Shown in pieces: positions 32,058 through 43,215 of a DNA stretch of 64,000 bases; position 1 is the first letter of the stretch, and each line of letters starts with the position of its first letter. A model generated the notes under the pieces. That model saw only the letters and a program-made list of their open reading frames with translations, was not told the DNA's origin and made no database searches. The DNA is taken from positions 48,577,501 to 48,641,500 of the forward strand of contig CM077595.1 in the NCBI GenBank assembly GCA_039654915.1, given 5' to 3'. This DNA comes from Aquilaria yunnanensis (taxonomy: Eukaryota > Streptophyta > Magnoliopsida > Malvales > Thymelaeaceae). The translations under genes and the position numbers were made by a program.

Positions 32058-33002
32058 TTAGGCATAGAATTTTTTCAAGGCGTCTGAATGCCAAGTGTTT
32101 TTCAATTCTACGCCTTCGGCGTCGCCAAGCTTGTACACGCCTTTTCGTACTTCGGCAAGAACCAGATAAGGTCCTTCCCAATTTGCGCGAAGTACTCCGT
32201 GAGATGGCCTTCGGGGTGCAAAGTCGGCCTTTCGGAGAACGAGGTCTCCTTTTTTGATTTCTTTTGGCCTGGCTTTTAACTTGATAGTCGCGGCCACTCT
32301 TTGCTGGAAAGCTTTTCTTCTCAGCTCGGCTATTTCTCTGTGTTCAGCCACAAGGTCGAGCTTAGTTCTCAGACCGAGGTCGTTTCCGCCTTCATCAAAT
32401 ACTTGCACCCGTACTGAAGGCTGAACTATCTCTATTGGGATAATGGCCTCTGTTCCGAAGACGAGTGAGAAGGGAGTTTCCCCTGTGGCTCTTCGTGGCG
32501 TCGTTCGGTAGCTCCACAATACACTTTGGAGTTCTCCTGGCCATTTCCCCTTGGCTTCCCCAAGTCTCTTTTTCAGGCCATCTTTTATGGTCCTGTTTGA
32601 TACTTCCACCTGCCCATTGCTTTGGGGGTGAGCTACTGGGGCGAAGTGCATTTTTATTCCGAGGTCGCTGATGAATTCCTGGAATCCTTTGTCTATGAAC
32701 TGGGATCCATTATCAGCTACTAATACCCTCGGTATGCCAAATCTGCATACGATGTTCTTCCATACGAACTTCTGCACTTCTTTTGCCGAGATAGTTGCTA
32801 GTGGTTCTGCCTCTACCCACTTTGAGAAATAGTCCACTGCTACCACGCAGAATTTCACGCCTCCGGGCGCTGTGGGGAGTGGCCCAATAAGGTCTATACC
32901 CCAGGCTGCGAAGGGCCAAGGATAGTCTGCCGACGTTAGCATTTCCGAGGGTATCCTCTGGATTTTTGCATGTCTCTGACAACTACCGTACTTCTGGATG
33001 AA
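32058..33002 (-). pseudogene. pol: Element E: integrase
   Basis: The whole catalytic core and C-terminus are open from 32942. Triad blocks are WGIDLIGPLPTAPGG, RVLVADNGSQFIDKG and PQSNGQVEVSNRTIKDGLKK. The C-terminal domain has KKGDLVLRKADFAPRRPSHG and ends KNTWHSDALKKFYA. The zinc finger (CQRHAKIQ) lies just upstream in the same frame but beyond TAG 33003-33005, where CAG is expected. Confidence 0.92.
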
Positions 33003-33506
33003 CTACCTTGCGTCCTTTCTCAGGGTAGGCCAGAAGTATCCTTGGCGGAGTATCACTGCTGCAAGGGCATCAGTTCCAATGTGCGAGCCGCACATGCCTT
33101 CGTGATCTTCTTTGAGGACCATCTCAGTATCCTCTTTGCCCACACATCTCTGCAGCGGATTTGCATATCCTTGCCGATATAACTCTTCACCAATCAGGAA
33201 GAATCTTCCGGCGCGTCTTCGCAGTATTGCAGCATTGCCGGCATCTTCGGGAAGCTCATTCTCTGCGAGGTATCTCTTTATGGGGTCCTTCCACCCTGTT
33301 CCCGAGGTCGTTACGCTTAGCACGGAGATGCTTGGATGGTCTAGCACCTCGGTGTATGCTTTGGACTTTGCTAAGCAATCTGCCTCAGTGTTATTCCGCC
33401 GGGGTACATTTTTGATCCGCACGGCGTCAAACTCTTGGATGAGTTTTGTTACCAGCTCGTGGTATTTTGCCAAGATTGGGTCCTTCACCCCATAATCTCC
33501 TGCCGT
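33003..33506 (-). pseudogene. pol: Element E: end of second RNase H and integrase zinc finger
   Basis: It contains NNTEADCLAKSK (last RNase H Asp), KRYLAENELPEDAGN and the His/Cys finger start (GMCGSHIGTDALAAVILRQG). It is bounded by TAG 33507-33509 and TAG 33003-33005, both CAG in sister copies and both in the frame of the neighbouring segments. Confidence 0.9.
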
Positions 33507-35429
33507 CTACCGAACTACCAGCTGGGAATCGCTGTGAGCCCTTAAGTTTCTCACGCCAATCTTTCTGGCCAAGCGTAATCCCGCTATGAGGGCTTCATAC
33601 TCAACCACATTATTGGTGACGTTGAAGCTGAACTTGATAGCCTTCATCACCTCTAGGCCTTCGGGTCCTCTGATAACTACTCCAGCTCCCTGGTGTTCGG
33701 ACCCTGAGGCTCCGTCAACATGTAAGGTCCATTCTGGCTCACCTTCTTTCGGATCTGAGTGGTTCTCCTCAGTGGTGGGTATTTCGGCGATAAAATCTGC
33801 CAATGCTTGGGCTTTTATGGCCTTCCGAGGCTCATACGTGATTTCGTGTTCGCCAAGCTCTATGCACCACTTGGAGAGCCTTCCCGAATGATCAACTCTC
33901 TTCATAACATCCCGTAGTGGTAGACTACTTCGGACGATGATGGGGTGAGCCTGGAAATATGGTCGCAGTCTTCTTCCTGCAAGCACCAAGGCGTATATAG
34001 CTTTTTGAAGCAAAGGGTACCTGACTTCGGCGCCATGCAGGGACTTGCTGACGTAATAGACCGGCCATTGTTTCGGCCCTTCTTCTTTCACCAGGACCGA
34101 GCTCACGGCCTTTTCTGTGACGGCGAGGTACAGTACGAGGGGTTCTCCCTCCCGAGGTTGTCGCAGAGTCGGCAGGTTGGCCAGGTAGACTTTCAGTTCT
34201 TCCCAGGCCTTTTGGCAATCTTCATCCCAAGGATGATTGTTTCTTCCGAGGTCGCCTTCCATCTTTGCTGCCTTTGTGAGGACTTTGAAGAAAGGTCTAC
34301 ACCTATCTCCGTACCTGGAAATAAACCTGCTCAGAGAGGTTATTCTTCCGGTTAGTCTCTGTACGTCTTTGACTGTGGCAGGAGTTCGGAACTCAAGCAG
34401 AGCCTTAATTTTCTCAGGATTGGCGTCGATGCCTCTTTCGGATACCATGTACCCAAGGAATTTTCCCGACATCACGCCAAAGATACACTTCTCGGGATTA
34501 AGGCGAATCCCGAAGGCTCTGAGCTTTTGGAAGGTTTCCTCCAAATCTGCAACGTGGTAGCCGGGCAGCTTGCTTTTGACTATCATATCATCAACATATA
34601 CCTCCATGTTTCTCCCCATTTGGTCCTTGAAGACCTTGTTCATCAGTCTCTGGTAGGTGGCTCCTGCATTTTTTAGCCTGAAGGGCATTCTGACATAGCA
34701 GTACGTTCCTCCCTCGGTGATGAAGGCAGTTTTCTCTTCATCTTCGGGGTCCATCCTTATCTGATGGTAGCCGCTGAAGGCATCTAGGAAGCTCAGGAGC
34801 CCGTATTCGGCCGTTGAATCTACCAGTTGATCTATTGGCGGGAGGGGAAATGAGTCTTTCGGGCAAGCATCGTTCAAGTTTCTGAAATCAATGCACATCC
34901 GGAGTTTGCTGCTACCTTCTTTTGTGGCGATGACCACGTTGCTTAACCATTCGGGGTATTTTACCTCCCTGATAACTTCAGCATCCAATAGGCGCTGGAC
35001 TTCGGTTTTCACGAAGTTGCTTTTGTGGGCTGAGATGTTTCGTTTCTTTTGCCTGATAGGTTTTGCTTCCGGGCTTACTTTGAGGCTGTGCTGTATTATG
35101 CCAGGGTTCACTCCTGGCATGTCTTTCGGCGAGTAGGCAAACAGATCTTTATTTTTCAGCAGAAAGGATACAAGATTTTCCTTGTCACCTTTGGCAAAGC
35201 TCTTCCCTATTCGGGTAGATTGTCCTGGGACAAGATCTACTGCTTCCGTTTCTGCTTCTGCGGGATCTCCTTCTTTGCCTTTCTCCTGCGCCTTTGCCTC
35301 CACCGTTTGTGTCGAGTTGTTTGCCGGAGCCTTTCGTGCTTTTACAAACACCTTTCTTACCTCGGCTTGGTCGATGAAGACCTCTGCATCTCTATCCTTG
35401 GTGGCAAATGTGACAGTCAAGTACTTCAC
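33507..35429 (-). pseudogene. pol: Element E: protease end, reverse transcriptase, two RNase H domains
   Basis: 640 open codons. RT has MCIDFRNLNDACPKDSFPLP, FSGYHQIRMDPEDEEKTAFI and YVDDMIVKSK at about residue 278. The usually invariant MPFGLKNA reads MPFRLKNA, as in G. The first RNase H (VLYLAVTEKAVSSVLVKEEG) lacks the catalytic Asp-Ala-Ser. The second has WTLHVDGASGSEHQGAG, VVEYEALIAGL and HSDSQLV. The frame ends at TAG 33507-33509. It follows protease residues of the 35466-37175 segment in the same frame across TGA 35466-35468. Confidence 0.92.
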
Positions 35430-35465
35430 ATCGGGGCGAATGTGCAGGTTCCCCTGGGTCTGCCT

Positions 35466-37175
35466 TCAAAGGATGGCGTTGTACGAAGACGGGACGTCCA
35501 TGACGATGAATCTTGCCATTGTGGACGCGTACAACTCAGCTGCTCCGTCTACCGAAGTGCCTTTTATCATCAAGGGGAGGTCGACCCATCCGAGGACGGG
35601 TAGTTCGGATGGCCCAACGCCGAAGGTAGGCGTGGTGACAGGTTTAAGCTCGCTGCTGGAGATGCCCAAGCTCGGCAGTAAATGCGAGAATAGGACGTCA
35701 GCATTTGAGCCATCATCAAGCAACACTCTCTTGACGTCCCAGTTCCCTATTCTCGCCATTATCAGCAGTGGGTCGTCGTGGGGGAAGACGACGGTGGAGC
35801 CATCTTTGCGAGCCAGTTTCTTTGATGGACTTTGATACTCCATAACTGCAATTTCTCTGGCCTTCCGCTTTCTTTCCGAGGATGGGAGCCCCGTGGTGAT
35901 GGTTTGGATGACCCCTACTGGAGGTGGAAGGCGCCTTTTTGGACTTCTGTTTCTCCGCCTGTCGGAGTCATAGTCCTCGTTTTCGGCCCTCTCTTCCTCC
36001 TCTTTTCTGCCTTTTGGGGAGGGCATCCGCAGATATTTGCGAAGTTGGCCCTGTTTGATCAGCGACTCTATGTACTTCTTCAGCTGGAAGCAGTCTTCGG
36101 TGTCATGACCGTGGTCGCGATGAAACTGGCAGAACTTTTTGGCATTCTTCTTATTATCGGCGGCCATGGCCTTTGGCCGCCGAATCTGCGTCCCTTGCCT
36201 TTCCAGCGCCATGAGAATGTTGGTCCGTGTCGTGCTCAAGGGCGTGAAACTTTGAGGTTTCCTTCCCCGCATTCGTCGTGGTCGGCCTGTGTGTTCAGAA
36301 AGATGCCGAGCTTGCTGACTGGACCCTTCGGCGCGGTGATGATCAGACTTCGGCCCCGCCATCCTCAATTCCTCGGCTGTCATGTGCTGCTCTGCCCTTC
36401 GGTAAAATTCTCCGAGGGTCTCCGTGGGGTCCTTTGAGAACTCGTAGAACAGGTGTGAGTCACGCCGAAGGCCCCGTGTCATAGCGAGGATGCGGATTTC
36501 GGGCCGGAAGTCTGGGACGCTGAGTGCTTCCCTGTTGAATCGTTCGACATAGTCTCGGATTGTCTCTCCGTTTTTCTGCTCTATGTCGAACATCTGCACA
36601 GGCATTTTGGCCGTCGGCCTGCTCCCAATGAACTGCTGGGTGAAGGCTGTGGACAAATCCTGGAACTCAGTGATAGTCCCTGGGGGCAAGGAATTGTACC
36701 ATGCTGTTGCTGGCCCCGTGAGGGTGACTTCGAAGCATTTGCACATGGTGGCGTCATCAGCTCCGTGCATTATCATGCTCCGCCTGTACTTCGTCAGATG
36801 GGCCTGTGGATCAGTCCGGCCATCATAGATCTCCAGCCTAGGCACTCTGAAGTCGCCTGCCATAGCTGCCTCAACGACGGCGCGAATAAATGGGGAGCCA
36901 TCTTCGCATAATGCCCCCGACAGCCTGTCCCAAACGGGTTTTCTGGTCACTTGCTTCTCCACTCTGTCCAGCCGTGCCAATATCCTTTCCATAAGCGCAG
37001 TGGCGCTAGGATCATTTTCGCGGGAGGGAGATCGACGGCGCCTCTTCGGGGAGCGAGTTCGGCGCGGAGGGGTTAGGGACCCGCGCGGAGGTTTAAGCTC
37101 GCTGCTGGAGATGCCCAAGCTCGGCAGTAAATGCGAGAATAGGACATCAGCATTTGAGCCATCATCAAGCAACAC
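35466..37175 (-). pseudogene. gag-pol: Element E: gag copy 1 fused to protease
   Basis: This is the gag copy that continues into protease and RT. It has the capsid-type domain (AWYNSLPPGTITEFQDLSTA, RDYVERFNREALSVPDFRPE), the knuckle FCQFHRDHGHDTEDC, and protease VLLDDGSNADVLFSHLLP. It ends at TGA 35466-35468, where sister copies have GGA in the YNAILGRQ block. The first residues (DGSNADVLF...ELKP) are protease sequence from the duplication junction, followed by PRGSLTPPRRTRSPK. Confidence 0.9.
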
Positions 37176-39978
37176 TCTCTTGACGTCCTAGTTCCCTATT
37201 CTCGCCATTATCAGCAGCGGGTCGTCGTGGGGGAAGACGACGGTGGAGCCATTTGCGAGCCAGTTTCTTTGATGGACTTTGATACTCCATAACTGCAATT
37301 TCTCTGGCCTTCCGCTTTCTTTCCGAGGATGGGAGCCCCGTGGTGATGGTTTGGATGACCCCTACTGGAGGTGGAAGGCGCCTTTTTGGACTTCTGTTTC
37401 TCCGCCTGTCGGAGTCATAGTCCTCGTTTTCGGCCCTCTCTTCCTCCTCTTTTCTGCCTTTTGGGGAGGGCATCCGCAGATATTTGCGAAGTTGGCCCTG
37501 TTTGATCAGCGACTCTATGTACTTCTTCAGCTGGAAGCAGTCTTCGGTGTCATGACCGTGGTCGCGATGAAACTGGCAGAACTTTTTGGCATTCTTCTTA
37601 TTATCGGCGGCCATGGCCTTTGGCCGCCGAATCTGCGTCCCTTGCCTTTCCAGCGCCATGAGAATGTTGGTCCGTGTCGTGCTCAAGGGCGTGAAACTCT
37701 GAGGTTTCCTTCCCCACATTCGTCGTGGTCGGCCTGTGTGTTCAGGAAGATGCCGAGCTTGCTGACTGGACCCTTCGGCGCGGTGATGATCAGACTTCGG
37801 CCCCGCCATCCTCAATTCCTCGGCTGTCATGTGCTGCTCTGCCCTTCGGTAAAATTCTCCGAGGGTCTCCGTGGGGTCCTTTGAGAACTCGTAGAACAGG
37901 TGTGAGTCACGCCGAAGGCCCCGTGTCATAGCGAGGATGCGGATTTCGGGCCGGAAGTCTGGGACGCTGAGTGCTTCCCTGTTGAATCGTTCGACATAGT
38001 CTCGGATTGTCTCTCCGTTTTTCTGCTCTATGTCGAACATCTGCACAGGCATTTTGGCCGTCGGCCTGCTCCCAATGAACTGCTGGGTGAAGGCTGTGGA
38101 CAAATCCTGGAACTCAGTGATAGTCCCTGGGGGCAAGGAATTGTACCATGCTGTTGCTGGCCCCGTGAGGGTGACTTCGAAGCATTTGCACATGGTGGCG
38201 TCATCAGCTCCGTGCATTATCATGCTCCGCCTGTACTTCGTCAGATGGGCCTGTGGATCAGTCCGGCCATCATAGATCTCCAGCCTAGGCACTCTGAAGT
38301 CGCCTGCCATAGCTGCCTCAACGACGGCGCGAATAAATGGGGAGCCATCTTCGCATAATGCCCCCGACAGCCTGTCCCAAACGGGTTTTCTGGTCACTTG
38401 CTTCTCCACTCTGTCCAGCCGTGCCAATATCCTTTCCATAAGCGCAGTGGCGCTAGGATCATTTTCGCGGGAGGGAGATCGACGGCGCCTCTTCGGGGAG
38501 CGAGTTCGGCGCGGAGGGGTTAGGGACCCGCGCGGAGGTTTAAGCTCGCTGCTGGAGATGCCCAAGCTCGGCAGTAAATGCGAGAATAGGACATCAGCAT
38601 TTGAGCCATCATCAAGCAACACTCTCTTGACGTCCTAGTTCCCTATTCTCGCCATTATCAGCAGCGGGTCGTCGTGGGGGAAGACGACGGTGGAGCCATT
38701 TGCGAGCCAGTTTCTTTGATGGACTTTGATACTCCATAACTGCAATTTCTCTGGCCTTCCGCTTTCTTTCCGAGGATGGGAGCCCCGTGGTGATGGTTTG
38801 GATGACCCCTACTGGAGGTGGAAGGCGCCTTTTTGGACTTCTGTTTCTCCGCCTGTCGGAGTCATAGTCCTCGTTTTCGGCCCTCTCTTCCTCCTCTTTT
38901 CTGCCTTTTGGGGAGGGCATCCGCAGATATTTGTGAAGTTGGCCCTGTTTGATCAGCGACTCTATGTACTTCTTCAGCTGGAAGCAGTCTTCGGTGTCAT
39001 GACCGTGGTCGCGATGAAACTGGCAGAACTTTTTGGCATTCTTCTTATTATCGGCGGCCATGGCCTTTGGCCGCCGAATCTGCGTCCCTTGCCTTTCCAG
39101 CGCCATGAGAATGTTGGTCCGTGTCGTGCTCAAGGGCGTGAAACTTTGAGGTTTCCTTCCTCGCATTCGTCGTGGTCGGCCTGTGTGTTCAGAAAGATGC
39201 CGAGCTTGCTGACTGGACCCTTCGGCGTGGTGATGATCAGACTTCGGCCCCGCCATCCTCAATTCCTCAGCTGTCATGTGCTGCTCTGCCCTTCGGTAAA
39301 ATTCTCCGAGGGTCTCCGGGGGGTCCTTTGAGAACTCGTAGAACAGCTGTGAGTCATGCCGAAGGCCCCGTGTCATAGCGAGGATGCGGATTTCGGGCCG
39401 GAAGTCCGGGACGCTGAGTGCTTCCCTGTTGAATCGTTCGACATAGTCTCGGATTGTCTCTCCGTTTTTCTGCTCTATGTCGAACATCTGCACAGGCATT
39501 TTGGCCGTCGGCCTGCTCCCAATGAACTGCTGGGTGAAGGCTGTGGACAACTCCTGGAACTCAGAGATAGTGCCTAGGGGCAAGGAATTGTACCATGCTG
39601 TTGCTGGCCCCGTGAGGATGACTTCGAAGCATTTGCACATGGTGGCGTCATCAGCTCCGTGCATTATCATGCTCCGCCTGTACTTCGTCAGATGGGCCTG
39701 TGGATCAGTCCGGCCATCATAGATCTCCAGCCTAGGCACTCTGAAGTCGCCTGCCATAGCTGCCTCAACGACGGCGCGAATAAATGGGGAGCCATCTTCG
39801 CATAATGCCCCCGACAGCCTGTCCCAAACGGGTTTTCTGGTCACTTGCTTCTCCACTCTGTCCAGCCGTGCCAATATCCTTTCCATAAGCGCAGTGGCGC
39901 TAGGATCATTTTCGCGGGAGGGAGATCGACGGCGCCTCTTCGGGGAGCGAGTTCGGCGCGGAGGGGTCAGGGACCTCG
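35643..39978. repeat. Triplicated 1,447-1,449 bp unit containing gag in element E
   Basis: Units at about 35643-37091, 37092-38538 and 38539-39978. The two internal junctions are identical (GGGACCCGCGCGGAGG then TTTAAGCTCG) and join the gag N-terminal region to mid-protease. Units 2 and 3 share a two-base loss and a CCCAG-to-CCTAG change absent from unit 1. A few private differences separate units 2 and 3. Confidence 0.95.
37165..38622 (-). pseudogene. gag: Element E: gag copy 2 (tandem duplicate)
   Basis: Nearly identical to copies 1 and 3. A two-base loss (CATCTTTGCG to CATTTGCG near 37250) throws the frame into KWLHRRLPPRRPAADN and a stop at 37165. It overlaps copy 1 by 11 bases and copy 3 by 11 bases, so the stop of one ORF lies over the start of the next. 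Confidence 0.9.
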
Positions 39979-40183
39979 CCTCGGGCGACGAACTGCTTCG
40001 CTGTGAGACTCTCGGTCGCTTGGACCCGGTTTGTCCCACAGACCGTTTTTGAGGGCTATATCTTCTGTGGATGATTCTCCGTGAGGCTCTCCACTTCCTG
40101 AACTGCGGTGTGTAGACTTGGGGCTTCTCTCCCGAGGGCGTGCTGATGAAGAGGGTTTCTGGGCCTGTGACTGCTGTGGCCAT
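38612..40183 (-). pseudogene. gag: Element E: gag copy 3 with the original N-terminal region
   Basis: It has the Ser/Arg-rich N-terminal stretch (RSSSSPEARSLTPPRRTR), a capsid-type domain, and the FCQFHRDHGHDTEDC knuckle. It shares copy 2's two-base loss near 38698 and ends at 38612. The ATG at 40183 is simply the first in this frame. The upstream Gag residues found in F lie in another frame here (39967-40506), so a one-base loss near 40150-40175 probably separates the true N-terminus. Confidence 0.88.
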
Positions 40184-40417
40184 CTTCGGTCGATCTGCTG
40201 AGTCATTTCAGCAACGATCGAGCGCTGAAAGTCCCTCAAGAAGCTCATGGTGATTACCAGAGGGCGGTCCTCCTCGGGCGTAGAAGTCTCTGGGAGTGTC
40301 TGCTCAGCGGCCGGTTGTATCTCAGGCGCGGACGAGGACCTTGGGAGTCCCTTGTCCTTAGAACGCCGAGTCTCAACAACGGCGATTTGCGAGCGGGTTC
40401 CCACAGACGGTGCCAAA
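40184..40417 (-). other. Element E leader and primer-binding site
   Basis: The PBS on the minus strand reads TGGCACCGTCTGTGGGAACC at about 40396-40415, one base from F's TGGCGCCGT. A frame from inside the LTR (ATG in ATGACTCACAACAATGAGG, about 40449) runs through it into the leader and keeps F's residues. The likely Gag start is TMSFLRDFQRS at about 40250. Confidence 0.65.
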
Positions 40418-41285
40418 TGATGGCCTGGGGCCTCATTGTTGTGAGTCATGATGACTGTTGAGGAGACTCCTAGGAGGAAGAACGCCTGGAAGGTGGATCG
40501 CCCCAAGGAGAGTACCTGAAAAGCTGGTAAACAGGGTTAGGAGGCCCCCGGAGCGTTTTTCCGGGGGGGGAGCCTCCGACGCCCAAGCCAGTGGTGGCCG
40601 GAAAGAGGAGAAAGTCACTAGCTCAAAGAGAAAGGCAGAAAAGTCTCGCCTGGTATTTTCTCAGAGTGTGGGAGCTGTATCTCCGGCCAACCAACCTCCT
40701 GTCAAGTATTTATTTCCTGTATATATAGGAATACCTAGCCCGTTCAGATCATGACACGTGTGCGGTTGGATGCTCCTGAACTTCTGGGCGTAGGGGACAG
40801 ATAGTTGGTAACCAGATGGCCTCGAGCCTTGTGCTGAGACGGGCCATGATGTGATTCTGATGGCGTCTGTGCGTCAGGGCGACTTTTTACGTCTGTGGTG
40901 GGACGTGTCAGAGGCTTCCTTAAATGCTTCCTTAAATGCGCCTGCCGTACTCCCGAGGTCCCTGGGCGAGGTCGTCCTCTAGTTCGGACAGAGCCTCTTC
41001 GGGAAGCATACCCTCAGTTCGGGGGGTTCCCAGTTCCAGGGGGCTCCGCCTTCGGGGATATGATGTTCGGGCAGCAATGTCTGGTGCCACTTTTCCGAAG
41101 GCGCGCTGTTCACAACCTTGGGGGGCGAATGCAGTCCTCAAGTTTTACTGGCGTGCCGAGGCTCGGAGCTCTCCGGCTATCTCCCGAGGTGCATGATTCC
41201 ACCTGTTCCCGGGAAGCGCCAGTTCTTCTGGCCATTGTTATGGCAGGGTGTTCGGCCAGATTGAGGCGATAGCCTTTGGCTATCA
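40418..41285 (-). repeat. Element E 5' LTR, 868 bp
   Basis: Minus-strand start TGATAGCCAAAGGC at 41285, end GGCCATCA at 40418. TATATATA at 40720-40727 is the expected promoter for E's genomic RNA. GATAT (41286-41290) follows. Confidence 0.95.
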
Positions 41286-41290
41286 GATAT

Positions 41291-42549
41291 GGCCCTCGGG
41301 AAACGGCCTGTGGGACAAACTGGGTCCAAGCGACCGAGTCTCATAGCGAAGCAGTTCGGCGCTTGAGGCGAGGTCTTTGTCCACTCAGCGCCGAACTCAC
41401 CCCCCAAAGAGGCGCCGGCGATCTCCATCCCCTGAAGAAGGCCCTAGCGCCACAGTGCTGATGGAGAGGATACTAGCACGGCTGGACAGAGTGGAGAAAC
41501 AAGTGGCCAGAAAACCCGTTTGGGCCAGACTCTCGGGAACAGGCTGCGAAGATGACTCGCCATTTATTCAGGCCGTTGTTGAGGCGACCATGCCAGGTGA
41601 CTTCAGAGTACCTCGGTTGGAGATTTATGATGGCCGTACTGATCCACAGGCCCATCTGATGAAGTACAAACACAGCATGATAATACACGGTGCTGACGAC
41701 GCTACCATGTGCAAGTGCTTCGAAGTCACCCTCAGAGGGCCAGCCACGGCGTGGTACAATTCCTTGCCTTCAGGAACCATCACTGAGTTCCAGGAGTTGT
41801 CCACAGCCTTCGCCCAGCAGTTCATCGGGAGCCGACGTACGGCGAAGATGCCTGTGCAGATGTTCGACATAGAGCAGAGGAATGGAGAAACCATCCGAGA
41901 CTATGTCGAAAGATTCAACAGGGAAGCTCTGAGCGTCCCAGACTTCAGGCCCGAAATCCGCATTCTCGCCATTACACGAGGCCTTCGGCGAGACTCACAA
42001 CTGTTCTACGAGTTCTCAAAGGACCCCCCGGAGACCCTCGGAGAATTTTACCGAAGATCAGAACAGCACATGACCGCCGAAGAACTAAGAATGGCTGGGC
42101 CGAAGTCTGATCACCACCGCCCCGAAGAGTCCAGTCAACAAGGTCGGCATCCTACCGAATACGCAGGACGACCTCGGAGGATGCAAGGAAAGAAACCTCA
42201 AAGTTTCATTCCATTGAGCACTTCACGGACCAACATTCTCATGGCACTGGAAAGGCAAGGGACGCAGATTCGGCGACCAAGGGCCATGACCGCCGATAAT
42301 AAGAAGAGTTCAAAGAAGTTCTGCCAGTTTCATCGCGACCACGGTCATGACACCGAAGACTGCTTCCAGCTGAAGAAGTACATAGAGTCGCTGATAAAAA
42401 ATGGCCAACTTCGGAAATACCTGAGGATGCCATCTCCGAAAGACAGAAAAATTGAGGAAGAAGGGGCCGAAGATGAGGACTACGACTCCGACAGGCAGAG
42501 AAATAGAAGTCCAAAAAAGCGCCCTCCACCTCCAGCAGGGGTTATCTAA
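41291..42549 (+). pseudogene. gag: Element F: Gag
   Basis: Open from about 41377. The Arg/Ser-rich start is PPKRRRRSPSPEEGPSATVL. The capsid-type domain has AWYNSLPSGTITEFQELSTA and RDYVERFNREALSVPDFRPE. The knuckle FCQFHRDHGHDTEDCFQLKK is at about residues 322-341. It ends at TAA 42547-42549, where sister copies have CAA in GVIQTITTGL. Upstream to 41291 the leader frame is disturbed. Confidence 0.9.
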
Positions 42550-43215
42550 ACCATCACCACGGGGCTCCCATCCTCGGAAAGAAAGCGGAAGCCAGAGAAA
42601 TTGCAGTCATAGAGTATCAAAGTCCATCAAAGAAGCTGGCTCGCAAAGGTGGCCCCACCGTCGTCTTCCCCCACGACGATCCGCTACTGGTCATGGCGAG
42701 AGTAGGGGACTGGGACGTCAAAAGAGTGTTGCTTGATGATGGCTCAAATGCTGACGTCCTATTCTTGCACCTGTTGACCAAGATTGGGCATCTCCAGCAG
42801 CGAACTGAAGCATGTTACCTCGCCCACTTTTGGGGTTGGACCATCCGAACTCCCCGACCTGGGATGGATCGACCTCCGGTTGATGTTGAAAGGGACTTCG
42901 GTGAACGAAGCAGCTGAGTTGTATGCCTCCACAATGGCGAAAGTCATCGGCGTGAACGTCCCGTCCTCGTATAACGCCATCCTTGGAAGGCAGACAGTGG
43001 AGAAGCTGCATATTTGCCCTGATGTGAAGTACTTCACTATCACATTCACCACCAAGGATGGAGATGCAGAGGTGTTCGTAGACCGACCCGAGGTAAGAAA
43101 GGTGTTCATGAAAGCACGAAAAGCTCTGGCAACAACCTCGTGCAAACAATGGAGGCAAGGGCACCAGAAAAAGGCAAAAAAGAAGATCTCGCCAAGACAG
43201 AAATGGAAGCAATAG
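42550..43215 (+). pseudogene. pol: Element F: protease, several frames
   Basis: VLLDDGSNADVLFLHLL is at about 42730-42780. The following VTSPTFGVGPSELP residues are in another frame (42784-43215), so at least one shift lies between them. A further shift near 43140 separates it from RT. Confidence 0.85.

Larger units (their letters stand above)
27338..41285 (-). mobile_element. Element E: nearly full-length Tat-lineage element, youngest in the nest
   Basis: Both LTRs (27338-28204 and 40418-41285) and a perfect GATAT duplication (27333-27337, 41286-41290) are present. F's leader continues on both sides. The order on the minus strand is 5' LTR, PBS, gag (three tandem copies), PR, RT, two RNase H, IN, tandem repeats, antisense gene, polypurine tract, 3' LTR. 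By eye the LTRs differ at about 11 positions and one indel in 867 bases. Defects are one gag frameshift, three nonsense codons in pol and the gag triplication. The antisense gene is open. Confidence 0.95.

Noticed and set aside
35832..39331. Three repeated 201-codon plus-strand frames
   Set aside because: They are reverse-strand shadows of the three gag copies, whose minus-strand frames carry known domains.
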